Source of the DNA: Bacillota bacterium
GTDB taxonomy: Bacteria > Bacillota > Dehalobacteriia > UBA4068 > UBA4997
NCBI GenBank assembly: GCA_021769035.1
Contig: JAETTP010000007.1
Span: 1-60,247, forward strand
Length of the DNA stretch: 60,247 nucleotides
Reading direction: 5' to 3'
Program-made: the position numbers and the translations under genes
In this document: positions 27,585 to 33,186 of the stretch, in pieces
Numbering within the stretch: position 1 is the stretch's first letter
Layout of the letters: every line of letters starts with the position of its first letter
The notes under the pieces: generated by a model
Seen by the model: only the letters and a program-made list of their open reading frames with translations
What the model was told of the DNA's origin: nothing
Database searches by the model: none

Positions 27585-27739
27585 TTGTATAGCGCCCTGC
27601 TCAGCCTGGCCGGAAGCTAAAGTTCCGCCGGCTGCCACGGTCAGCAGACGCGCTTCAAAAAAAGGCAACAAGCAGAAATAAGTCAGGATTTTACTTCGCG
27701 GTCCACAGCGAGGTAAGTCCTGGCTTTCCTGCTATACAA
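27585..27739 (+). ncRNA. Candidate three-way-junction RNA between rplQ and ecfA1
   Basis: Outer stem TTGTATAGC (27585-27593) pairs exactly with GCTATACAA (27731-27739). Arm 1 (27597-27647) stacks CTGCT/AGCAG, CAGCC/GGCTG, GG/CC and CGGAA/TTCCG. Arm 2 (27671-27733) has CAGGA/TCCTG and TTACTTCGC/GCGAGGTAA around GGTCCACA. About 155 bases, ending 22 bases before the ecfA1 ribosome site, without a T-tail. I do not recognise a known riboswitch class. Confidence 0.5.
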
Positions 27740-27771
27740 TGCAAAATTGGTTTACATTTTGGGAGGCAGCG

Positions 27772-28596
27772 ATGTTCCGATTGGAAAATTTGGTTTATGA
27801 ATACACCGGCGGCCGCCGCGCTTTGGACGGCGTGAGTCTGCAAGTGCCCAAAGGGCAGTGGCTGGCCGTTTTGGGGGCCAACGGCAGTGGCAAAAGCACT
27901 CTGGCCCGCCATTTAAACGGTCTGCTGCAACCCACGGCCGGCCGCGTTTGGGTGGCTGGCCGCCCGCTTGAGGAGTACGCCGATATTCAACAGCTGCGCC
28001 GCCTGGTGGGGATTGTTTTCCAAAATCCGGACAACCAGATTGTCGGCAATAGCGTGGAGGAGGACGTGGCCTTTGGCCTGGAAAATTTGGGCGTGCCGCG
28101 GCCGGAAATGCGCCGGCGGATTGGCGAGGCCCTGCAAATGGTGGGCCTGGCCGGCCGGGAAAAGGTGGACCCTGCGGCCCTCTCCGGCGGCCAAAAGCAA
28201 CGGTTGGCGATTGCCGGCGCGCTGGCAATGCAGCCGCAGGCCCTGCTACTGGACGAGGCTACTTCAATGCTGGATCCCGTCGGGGTGGCGGAGGTGTTGG
28301 AGGTTTTGCGCCGCTTGCATCAGCAGGGTCTAACCATTGTGATGATTACGCACAATATGAGCGAGGTCCTGTTCTGCGACCAAGCGGTGGTGCTGGCCGC
28401 AGGCCGCGTGCAGCTGCCGCCCATGCCGCCGGCGGAGCTTTTTGCCCACACGCAGGAATTGGCCCGCTGGCATATTGAACTGCCAGCCGTGACCCAACTG
28501 GGCTGCCTGCTGGGCGTTGAGGGCTGCCTGAGCCTGCCGGATTTACTGGCGGCTATGGAGCAAAAGCCGGCAAATGTGGTAAACGCCAAAATTTAG
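27772..28596 (+). CDS. ecfA1: ECF transporter ATPase A1
   Basis: A 274-residue ABC ATPase energising vitamin or metal uptake with exchangeable substrate-binding S proteins. Walker A GANGSGKS at residues 35-42, Q-loop FQNPDNQIVGNSVEEDVAFG, signature LSGGQKQRLAIAGALA, Walker B LLLDEATSMLDP and switch histidine in MITHNM. ATG at 27772 follows GGGAGG; upstream in-frame extension rejected. The C-terminus (residues about 220-274) is the dimerisation region of EcfA proteins. No S component is in the window. Confidence 0.95.
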   Translation: MFRLENLVYEYTGGRRALDGVSLQVPKGQWLAVLGANGSGKSTLARHLNGLLQPTAGRVWVAGRPLEEYADIQQLRRLVGIVFQNPDNQIVGNSVEEDVAFGLENLGVPRPEMRRRIGEALQMVGLAGREKVDPAALSGGQKQRLAIAGALAMQPQALLLDEATSMLDPVGVAEVLEVLRRLHQQGLTIVMITHNMSEVLFCDQAVVLAAGRVQLPPMPPAELFAHTQELARWHIELPAVTQLGCLLGVEGCLSLPDLLAAMEQKPANVVNAKI

Positions 28597-28620
28597 CGAA
28601 TGGGGAGAGGAGCAGTGGCG

Positions 28621-29505
28621 ATGGCTTTGCGCTTGCAGAACGTTTGCTGCCACTACGGCGGCGAGGGGCCGCTGGCAGTTACGGCGGTGGAGAATATCAG
28701 TTTGGAAATAAGCCGGGGCGAGCTGGTGGGGCTGGTGGGGCACACCGGCAGCGGCAAAAGCACCCTGGCCCAGCTTATTTGCGGCCTGATTGCGGCTGAC
28801 AGCGGCGATATTTGGCTGGAGGATTTGTGCCTGACTCCGCTTAAAAAGCGGCAGCGGCCTAAAGCTATTGACCTGGCCCGGCGGGTTGGTATGGTGTTTC
28901 AGTATCCGGAGCACCAGCTGTTTGCGGAAACTGTGGCCCAGGAGCTGGCCTATGGCCCGGAGAATTTGGGCTGGGCACCGGAGGAAATCAGCGCGGCCGC
29001 CCAGCATTTGCTGGAACGCCTGGGCCTGCCGGCGGCTCTGCTGGATGTTAGCCCCTACCAGCTTTCCGGCGGGGAGAAGCGCAAGGTGGCCCTGGCCAGC
29101 GTGTTGATTATGCAGCCGCCCCTTTTGGTGCTGGACGAGCCCTTTGTGGGCCTGGACGCGGTGGCCCGGCAGGAGTTTTTGCAGCTGCTGCTGGCCTGGC
29201 AGGTCGAAAATAAAAGCACGATTATTTGTATCAGCCACGACATTGATTTGCTGGCTACTTTTTGCCAGCGTTTACTGGTTTTAAGCCACGGCCGCTTACA
29301 TCTGGACGCGCCAATCCGCCAGGCTTTTGACGAGGTGGAGCTGCTGGAGCAGTGCGGCGTGCGCCTGCCCACGGCCCGGCAGGCGGTGCGGGCTTTTCAG
29401 GCGGCCGGTTGGCCGGTGGCGGCGGAGGCTTTGACGCTGGCCGAGGCGGCGGCGGCTATCAAGGTGGCCGGGCAGGCAAAGGCAGGTGAGCGTGTTGACG
29501 GCTAA
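28621..29505 (+). CDS. ecfA2: ECF transporter ATPase A2
   Basis: A 294-residue second ATPase forming a heterodimer with EcfA1. Walker A GHTGSGKS at 40-47, Q-loop VFQYPEHQLFAETVAQELAYG (in part), signature LSGGEKRKVALASVL, Walker B LLVLDEPFVGLD, ISHDID switch. ATG at 28621 is preferred because GAGAGGAG lies 8 bases before it; upstream ATG at 28600 has no site. It overlaps ecfT. Confidence 0.95.
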   Translation: MALRLQNVCCHYGGEGPLAVTAVENISLEISRGELVGLVGHTGSGKSTLAQLICGLIAADSGDIWLEDLCLTPLKKRQRPKAIDLARRVGMVFQYPEHQLFAETVAQELAYGPENLGWAPEEISAAAQHLLERLGLPAALLDVSPYQLSGGEKRKVALASVLIMQPPLLVLDEPFVGLDAVARQEFLQLLLAWQVENKSTIICISHDIDLLATFCQRLLVLSHGRLHLDAPIRQAFDEVELLEQCGVRLPTARQAVRAFQAAGWPVAAEALTLAEAAAAIKVAGQAKAGERVDG

Positions 29506-30310
29506 AAAGGGTGGGATTCGTTTTGGTTCCTATTACCCGGTGGACTCCCCTGTGCACCGGCTGGACCCGCGGGCTAAAATTTTGGCCATGCTGGCTTTTA
29601 TGGTCGGCATTTTTATGGTGAATAAGTTCAGCGTGTTTGCCGTGGTGTATCTGGCCGGCTTTGCAATGCTGAAAGCAGCCCGGATTCCTTTGGGCAAGGC
29701 TTTGCGTAGTGTGCGCGGGCTGGTGATTTTGCTGCTGTTCACCTCGCTGATTAATATGTTTTTCACGCCCGGTGAGCAGGTGCTTTGGGAATATGGCCCG
29801 CTGCATTTGACGGTGGAGGGCTTGGAGCGTAGCGGCCTGATGTTGCTGCGTTTGGTGGCGCTGGTTTCCTTTTCCGGCCTGCTGACTTTTACCACCACGC
29901 CGATTGAACTGGCCGACGCGCTGGAAAGTCTGCTGAGCCCGTTGCGCCGCTTTGGCGTGCCGGTGCACGAGTTTGCGATGATGATGACGATTGCCCTGCG
30001 TTTTATTCCGGTGCTGTTGGAGGAGGCGGACAAGATTGTGAAAGCCCAGCGTAGCCGGGGCGGCGATTTCCGCAGCGGCAGCTTGCAGCGGCGGCTGAAA
30101 AGTGTGATTGCGGTGGTGGTGCCGCTGCTTTACAACGCTTTGAAGAGGGCGGACGATTTGGCGGTTGCGATGGAGGCCAGGGCCTACGTGGGCGGCGAGG
30201 GCCGGGTGAGCCTGCGGGAATTGCGCTGGCGGGCCAGGGACACGCTGGCTTTGGGGCTGATGTTGGTTTTTGCGGCCGGTTTGTGCGTCAGTTATTTTTT
30301 AGATTTTTAA
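29486..30310 (+). CDS. ecfT: ECF transporter transmembrane subunit T
   Basis: A 274-residue membrane subunit coupling the ATPases to the S component. SPVHRLDPRAKILAM start, five or so membrane segments, and two short coupling motifs with central arginines: KAQRSRGGDF and AMEARAYVGG. GTG at 29486 (or GTG 29492) lies inside the end of ecfA2. In many Firmicutes truA follows directly; here a 1.8-kb array is inserted between them. Confidence 0.93.
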   Translation: MSVLTAKKGGIRFGSYYPVDSPVHRLDPRAKILAMLAFMVGIFMVNKFSVFAVVYLAGFAMLKAARIPLGKALRSVRGLVILLLFTSLINMFFTPGEQVLWEYGPLHLTVEGLERSGLMLLRLVALVSFSGLLTFTTTPIELADALESLLSPLRRFGVPVHEFAMMMTIALRFIPVLLEEADKIVKAQRSRGGDFRSGSLQRRLKSVIAVVVPLLYNALKRADDLAVAMEARAYVGGEGRVSLRELRWRARDTLALGLMLVFAAGLCVSYFLDF

Positions 30311-30319
30311 GTTTTGCTA

Positions 30320-30348
30320 TTGACAAAATTTAATTGCTGAGATATAAT
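30320..30348 (+). promoter_or_regulatory. Consensus promoter 1 of the small-RNA array
   Basis: TTGACA (30320-30325), exact 17-bp spacer, TATAAT (30343-30348). Confidence 0.85.
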
Positions 30349-30354
30349 AATAAC

Positions 30355-30414
30355 ATACCGAGACACGGTAAGTTGTCAGAGAAGCCCTTAGAGCCTAGGC
30401 TCTGGGGGCTTTTC
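30355..30414 (+). ncRNA. Short RNA 1 / attenuator leader
   Basis: Directly after the promoter comes hairpin TACCG-AGACA-CGGTA (30356-30370), then the terminator at 30383-30414. The product would be about 60 nucleotides. Read-through would transcribe the membrane micropeptide at 30445, so this may be either a small RNA or a leader that controls that gene. Confidence 0.55.
30383..30414 (+). terminator. Terminator/attenuator of RNA 1
   Basis: AAGCCC..AGAGCC pairs with GGCTCT..GGGGCTT around TA, followed by TTTT. Confidence 0.7.
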
Positions 30415-30444
30415 GCAATATAGATTTTAAACGGAGGTTTTGTT

Positions 30445-30615
30445 ATGAGCGCTTGGAGAAGTCTTGCTTTTTGGTTGTTTTTGCTATCCTCAGTTTATAT
30501 TGTAATTGCTTTCTTTTGCCAGGACAATAATCTGTTTTTGTTTTTGGGGCTGATTTTCACCTGCCTGAACTGGCTGCTTTTCATTTATGAGAACCGCCGG
30601 CGGCGGAATAAATAG
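30445..30615 (+). CDS. 56-residue two-TM membrane micropeptide
   Basis: ATG at 30445 has GGAGG 7 bases upstream and opens 56 codons. Two hydrophobic segments (residues about 7-25 and 30-48) flank a short QDNN loop, and the tail is very basic (ENRRRRNK). Size and hydrophobicity recall type I toxins or small transporter regulators, but no relative is recognised. It lies downstream of promoter 1 and its attenuator-like terminator, so expression would depend on read-through. Confidence 0.6.
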   Translation: MSAWRSLAFWLFLLSSVYIVIAFFCQDNNLFLFLGLIFTCLNWLLFIYENRRRRNK

Positions 30616-30625
30616 CCCAGGGCGG

Positions 30626-30654
30626 TTGACAAAGCGGCGGTGGAGTGGTATAAT
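30626..30654 (+). promoter_or_regulatory. Consensus promoter 2 of the small-RNA array
   Basis: TTGACA (30626-30631), exact 17-bp spacer, TATAAT (30649-30654), starting 10 bases after the micropeptide stop. Confidence 0.85.
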
Positions 30655-30683
30655 CAAATATGGAAATAAAGTATTAAATTCAT
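30654..30683 (-). other. Nine-codon minus-strand ORF with strong ribosome site
   Basis: Minus-strand ATG at 30683 is preceded by AAAGGAGGTGAGAAAA and opens MNLILYFHI then stop. A minus-strand TATAAT lies at 30730-30725 with a weak -35 (TTCCAT). It overlaps promoter 2 on the other strand, so the two transcripts would be mutually antisense. Could be a leader peptide or chance. Confidence 0.25.
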
Positions 30684-30841
30684 TTTTCTCACCTCCTTTT
30701 GCCAGAGGCGATAGAATTAATTGTATTATAGCATAGTTTGAATATAAATGGAAGAATTTGCCTGAAAAGGTGTAGTTAACGGCTAAGGATCCAAATCTGA
30801 AAGAAAATGCTCAAAGCCGCCTTGCAGTGCAGGGCGGCTTT
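30661..30841 (+). ncRNA. RNA 2, about 180 nt, no visible ORF
   Basis: Transcription from promoter 2 would run to the hairpin at 30813-30841, head-on to the minus-strand gene ending at 30855. The RNA contains TCACCTCCTTTT, an anti-Shine-Dalgarno-like stretch that is also the complement of the ribosome site of a 9-codon minus-strand frame. Confidence 0.45.
30813..30841. terminator. Terminator between RNA 2 and the 30855-31163 gene
   Basis: AAAGCCGCC (30813-30821) pairs exactly with GGCGGCTTT (30833-30841). The minus-strand tail is T-rich (GAGCATTTTCTTT), so it fits the minus-strand gene best and may end RNA 2 too. Confidence 0.65.
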
Positions 30842-30854
30842 GCTATTGCTGGAT

Positions 30855-31163
30855 TTAAGCGTTTTTTTTGATTGCATTTTGAGAATAGGCGGCGGGGTTG
30901 GCGATAATCTCATTTAAGGCGCTGGCCACCTGAATGCCATAAAGCACCGCGGATTCCGCCGTGGCCGTAACGTAATAAAATACATCGTCTGAGATAGTTT
31001 CCAGAATTTCATCAGTTAATGGCCCGCGGAGATTGTCCAGCAGCGCGTGTAGCCGCCTGGCGGAAACGTCAATCATCGGGTTGCTTTTTTCAATCTCTTC
31101 CCAGGCCCCGGTTTGCATAATGTGCTCTATAATGTCCATATAAAGAGTTTGCTTAAATTCCAT
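30855..31163 (-). CDS. Hypothetical helical protein, 102 residues
   Basis: A 102-residue soluble, mostly helical protein that I do not recognise. The first 30 residues are charged, the middle has RRLHALLDNLRGPLTDEI, and residues 66-90 (VTATAESAVLYGIQVASAL) look like an amphipathic or weakly hydrophobic helix. Start ATG at 31163 on the minus strand after AGGAGG; TATAAT of its likely promoter is at 31186-31181. It is convergent with RNA 2 and divergent from promoter 3, matching the layout of the two ribbon-helix-helix genes to its right. Confidence 0.7.
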   Translation of the reverse strand: MEFKQTLYMDIIEHIMQTGAWEEIEKSNPMIDVSARRLHALLDNLRGPLTDEILETISDDVFYYVTATAESAVLYGIQVASALNEIIANPAAYSQNAIKKNA

Positions 31164-31195
31164 ATAAAAAACCTCCTAAAATTATATCAAAAATC

Positions 31196-31224
31196 TTGAA
31201 ATAACCTACGGAAGCTGGTATAAT
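31196..31224 (+). promoter_or_regulatory. Promoter 3 of the array with flanking dyads
   Basis: TTGAAA (31196-31201), exact 17-bp spacer, TATAAT (31219-31224). CTGGTA (31215-31220) and TACCAG (31230-31235) form an inverted repeat around the -10 box, and a third CTGGTA lies at 31249-31254: an operator-like arrangement. Confidence 0.8.
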
Positions 31225-31229
31225 AGATT

Positions 31230-31307
31230 TACCAGCCTCTATAGGTTTCTGGTAATAACAGTATTGCGGAACTTTGTTAGGGTTGGAGCAATACTGTTAT
31301 TTTTTTT
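31230..31307 (+). ncRNA. RNA 3, about 78 nt, two hairpins
   Basis: Hairpin TACCAG/CTGGTA (31230-31254) is followed by a terminator with a perfect 14-bp stem (31254-31267 with 31288-31301) and eight T. No reading frame. Its end overlaps the 3' end of the convergent ribbon-helix-helix gene. Confidence 0.65.
31254..31307 (+). terminator. Strong terminator of RNA 3
   Basis: AATAACAGTATTGC pairs exactly with GCAATACTGTTATT around a 20-base loop; T-run to 31307. Confidence 0.85.
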
Positions 31308-31470
31308 GGCTCAAAAGCAAATGGATACCTTGTCTGATAGCTTCAGCTCTTGTTATGCCATTTTTTTGGCAATAATCATCAAGCTGTTTTTCTGTTTCAT
31401 CATCTATTCTGACTTTAATATCATTCCTTTTCGGATTTTCCACTTTTGGCCGTCCAGTTCGTGGCGACAC
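31297..31470 (-). CDS. Ribbon-helix-helix (CopG/Arc-type) regulator 1
   Basis: A 57-residue DNA-binding protein. The start MSPRTGRPKVENPKR and the strand IKVRIDDETEKQLDDYC, then helix GITRAEAIRQGIHLL, match small Firmicutes ribbon-helix-helix proteins, where the beta strand (here around residues 18-23) contacts DNA as a dimer. GTG at 31470 on the minus strand with GAGGTG upstream. It has its own consensus promoter, and no toxin partner is adjacent. Its 3' end overlaps the terminator of RNA 3. A plus-strand frame across this region has no ribosome site and is rejected. Confidence 0.85.
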   Translation of the reverse strand: MSPRTGRPKVENPKRNDIKVRIDDETEKQLDDYCQKNGITRAEAIRQGIHLLLSQKK

Positions 31471-31503
31471 CTTATCACCTCACTTTCTGAGGGCCACAAA
31501 TAT

Positions 31504-31532
31504 ATTATAGAATAGGGAACTCAAAATGTCAA
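31504..31532 (-). promoter_or_regulatory. Promoter of regulator 1
   Basis: On the minus strand: TTGACA (31532-31527), exact 17-bp spacer, TATAAT (31509-31504). Divergent from promoter 4. Confidence 0.85.
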
Positions 31533-31552
31533 TAGTTTTAGTAAAAATTTAA

Positions 31553-31581
31553 TTGCCAAAACGAAAGGTACATGCTATAAT
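31553..31581 (+). promoter_or_regulatory. Promoter 4 of the array with flanking dyad
   Basis: TTGCCA (31553-31558), exact 17-bp spacer, TATAAT (31576-31581). AGGTA (31566-31570) and TACCT (31587-31591) form an inverted repeat with a 16-base centre spanning the -10 box. Confidence 0.8.
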
Positions 31582-31587
31582 ATTTAT

Positions 31588-31651
31588 ACCTCGTGTTTTG
31601 GGGTTGGACACTCATGTTTGCTTGCTAGGGCTTTGATGGGTGTCCTTTTTT
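31588..31651 (+). ncRNA. RNA 4, about 64 nt
   Basis: A small stem ACCTC/GGGGT is followed by the terminator at 31606-31651. No reading frame. Its end abuts the stop codon of the convergent second regulator gene, repeating the layout of RNA 3 and regulator 1. Confidence 0.6.
31606..31651 (+). terminator. Terminator of RNA 4
   Basis: GGACACTCAT (31606-31615) pairs with ATGGGTGTCC (31636-31645), one G-T pair, followed by TTTTTT. Confidence 0.8.
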
Positions 31652-31814
31652 ATTGTTCTTTTAACAATTTGACTGCCTGACGTACTCCCTCGGCACGAGT
31701 TATATTTTTAGCTTTACAATAATCATCTAAAATCTGTAATGTTTTGCTATCAAATCTAACGGCAATTTGTATCTGCTTAGGGTTGTCAGTTGGTCTGCCT
31801 GTTCTAGGCGACAT
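31650..31814 (-). CDS. Ribbon-helix-helix (CopG/Arc-type) regulator 2
   Basis: A 54-residue paralogue of regulator 1: MSPRTGRPTDNPKQ start, strand IQIAVRFDSKTLQILDDYC and helix NITRAEGVRQAVKLL. ATG at 31814 on the minus strand follows GTGAGGTGAAAAG. Its promoter contains a perfect 8-bp inverted repeat around the -10 box, suggesting self-repression. No toxin gene is next to it. About half of the residues match regulator 1, so duplication followed by divergence is likely. Confidence 0.85.
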   Translation of the reverse strand: MSPRTGRPTDNPKQIQIAVRFDSKTLQILDDYCKAKNITRAEGVRQAVKLLKEQ

Positions 31815-31831
31815 CTTTTCACCTCACTTTC

Positions 31832-31861
31832 GCATACCATAAGTATATATTATTGGTATGC
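31832..31861 (-). promoter_or_regulatory. Operator dyad of regulator 2
   Basis: GCATACCA (31832-31839) and TGGTATGC (31854-31861) are perfect inverted repeats separated by 14 bases, enclosing the minus-strand -10 box. The GGTA/TACC core is shared with the dyads at promoters 3 and 4. Spaced half-sites of this kind are typical for ribbon-helix-helix repressors. Confidence 0.65.
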
Positions 31862-31870
31862 AAAAGTCAA
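31842..31870 (-). promoter_or_regulatory. Promoter of regulator 2
   Basis: On the minus strand: TTGACT (31870-31865), exact 17-bp spacer, TATACT (31847-31842). Confidence 0.8.
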
Positions 31871-31894
31871 TACTTTTTTACTAAAAAATTCGGA

Positions 31895-31923
31895 TTGACA
31901 AAAACAATTTGAAATGCTATAAT
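31895..31923 (+). promoter_or_regulatory. Promoter 5 of the array with flanking dyad
   Basis: TTGACA (31895-31900), exact 17-bp spacer, TATAAT (31918-31923). AATGCT (31913-31918) and AGCATT (31931-31936) form an inverted repeat with a 12-base centre over the -10 box. Confidence 0.85.
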
Positions 31924-31929
31924 AATAAA

Positions 31930-32012
31930 AAGCATTGTAAGTAAGCGGCCAGTCTTGTTTATTAGTTAAAATTAAATCTTAACAACCGTCACTCGGCCAA
32001 GTGGCGGTTTTT
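31930..32012 (+). ncRNA. RNA 5, about 83 nt
   Basis: Contains a stem GTTAA/TTAAC and ends at the terminator 31985-32012. No reading frame. Unlike RNAs 2-4 it has no convergent gene; a truncated truA copy follows. Confidence 0.6.
31985..32012 (+). terminator. Terminator of RNA 5
   Basis: ACCGTCAC (31985-31992) pairs with GTGGCGGT (32001-32008), one G-T pair, followed by TTTTT. Confidence 0.75.
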
Positions 32013-32025
32013 CCTATATATTGTT

Positions 32026-32078
32026 GAGGTAACAATGCGAATTAAACTAACTATTTCCTAAGACGGCACCGACTTTGT
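32026..32078 (+). pseudogene. Truncated duplicate of the truA start region
   Basis: These 53 bases repeat 32127-32179 (ribosome site, ATG and first 14 codons of truA) with only three differences. One change makes the ninth codon a stop, leaving MRIKLTIS. An A/T-rich hairpin (AAAAATC/GATTTTT at about 32080-32098) separates the copies. It is either a scar of the event that inserted the array or a leader peptide of truA. Confidence 0.85.
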
Positions 32079-32126
32079 AAAAAAATCTTATAGATTTTTC
32101 TTCATAAATTTTTTTGTTAATATATA

Positions 32127-32179
32127 GAGGTAACAATGCGAATTAAACTAACCGTTTCCTATGACGGCACCGACTTTGT
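32127..32179 (+). repeat. Second copy of the 53-bp direct repeat (genuine truA start)
   Basis: Matches 32026-32078 at 50 of 53 positions, offset 101 bases. It includes the GAGGTAACA ribosome site and the ATG of truA. Confidence 0.9.
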
Positions 32180-32963
32180 CGGTTGGCAGCGACAAAGCCT
32201 GCCGGGGGCCAACAATCGCAGCGTGCAGGGAGAACTGGAACGCCAGCTGAAGCACTTGCTGCACCAGCCGGTGAGTTTGCAGGGCGCGGGCCGCACCGAC
32301 GCCGGGGTGCATGCTATGGCCCAGGTGGCCAGCTTTGAGGCGGAGCTGTGCCTGCCCTTGGAGCGTTTGGCTTACGCCCTGAACAACCGCTTGCCGGCAG
32401 ATGTGCGGGTTTTGGCGGCGGAGCCGGCGGCGGAAGATTTCCACGCCCGCTTTTCGGCGCACAGCAAGGAGTATCGTTATTTTCTGGTGCTGGGGCAGGC
32501 CGCCGGTGCGTTTGATAACCGCTACGCCTGGTTTTGCCCCTATGCGCTGCCACAGCTGGCCCAAATGGCGCAGGCGGCGGCCCTGCTGGTAGGCGAGCAC
32601 GATTTCCGCCGTTTTTGTGGGCGTAGCGCTGTGGTGAACAGCTATGTGCGGCGGCTGTATCGGGCGGAATTTGGCCCGTGTTTTCCGCCGGACGCACCGC
32701 CGCATTTGCGAGCCCTGGCGGAGAGCGGCATGCTTTACTGCTTTCAGGTGGCGGGCAACGGCTTCATCTACAAGATGGTGCGCTTGTTGACCGGGGCTTT
32801 GGTGAAGCTTGGCCGTGGGCAGCTAACCCTGCCACAGCTGGCGGAGGCCTTGGCGGCCACAGGGCCCCTGCCGGCGGAGGACGAGCCCTGGCCGCAGCCG
32901 CTGGCCCCGGCGGCCCCGGCGGCCCCGGCGCGGGGGTTGTATCTCTGGCGGATTGATTATTAA
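32136..32963 (+). CDS. truA: tRNA pseudouridine(38-40) synthase
   Basis: Converts uridines 38-40 of the tRNA anticodon stem to pseudouridine. A 275-residue protein with the RIKLTVSYDGTDFVGWQRQ start, the catalytic aspartate D55 in GAGRTDAGVHA, and GNGFIYKMVRLLTGAL near the C-terminus. The tail contains APAAPAAPA, encoded by three perfect 9-bp repeats at 32903-32929. No promoter of its own is obvious after the array, so it may depend on promoter 5 read-through. The 5' end is partly duplicated upstream. Confidence 0.97.
   Translation: MRIKLTVSYDGTDFVGWQRQSLPGANNRSVQGELERQLKHLLHQPVSLQGAGRTDAGVHAMAQVASFEAELCLPLERLAYALNNRLPADVRVLAAEPAAEDFHARFSAHSKEYRYFLVLGQAAGAFDNRYAWFCPYALPQLAQMAQAAALLVGEHDFRRFCGRSAVVNSYVRRLYRAEFGPCFPPDAPPHLRALAESGMLYCFQVAGNGFIYKMVRLLTGALVKLGRGQLTLPQLAEALAATGPLPAEDEPWPQPLAPAAPAAPARGLYLWRIDY
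32903..32929 (+). repeat. Three perfect 9-bp tandem repeats within truA
   Basis: GGCCCCGGC repeated three times encodes alanine/proline units in the non-conserved C-terminal linker of TruA; likely slippage-prone. Confidence 0.85.
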
Positions 32964-33023
32964 AAGGAGCGGAAAAAACCAAAAATATTTAGCCAGAAAT
33001 TTCAGAAAAATGGTTAAAAATTC

Positions 33024-33052
33024 TTGACAAGCGGCCTTTAAAAGACTATAAT
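33024..33052 (+). promoter_or_regulatory. Promoter of rplM-rpsI
   Basis: TTGACA (33024-33029), exact 17-bp spacer, TATAAT (33047-33052). Confidence 0.85.
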
Positions 33053-33057
33053 TTTAA

Positions 33058-33168
33058 GGAGCGACACTTGCAGCCCCGTTGGTGTCAGTTTATTGCTTTA
33101 ATTTGCCGCGCTGTTTGAATCCCACTTGACGGCCTGGCGGATTAAAAAAATTAATTACAGAAGCTTTT
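33058..33168 (+). promoter_or_regulatory. Probable L13 (rplM) ribosomal leader
   Basis: The leader starts with hairpin GACAC-...-GTGTC (33063-33089) enclosing GCAGCCCCGTTGG, followed by about 80 bases to the ribosome site. Position and hairpin fit the L13 leader described in Firmicutes; I could not compare it with a covariance model. Confidence 0.5.
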
Positions 33169-33186
33169 TTGAGGAGGAATAACGCA

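Noticed and set aside
30355-30445. Known riboswitch (preQ1 or similar) before the membrane micropeptide
   Set aside because: The space before the terminator is about 30 bases and lacks the preQ1 core; no other known class fits this length.
30685-30700. Fragment of 16S rRNA 3' end (TCACCTCCTTTT)
   Set aside because: Only 11-12 bases match; it is explained as the complement of a minus-strand ribosome site. No rRNA or tRNA gene was recognised in the window.
31264-31515. Plus-strand 83-codon frame in the array
   Set aside because: It is antisense to ribbon-helix-helix regulator 1, which has a promoter, ribosome site and recognisable protein; the plus-strand frame has none.
30311-32125. Insertion sequence or integron as origin of the array
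   Set aside because: No transposase, recombinase or terminal inverted repeats were seen; only the truA start duplicate marks an edge.
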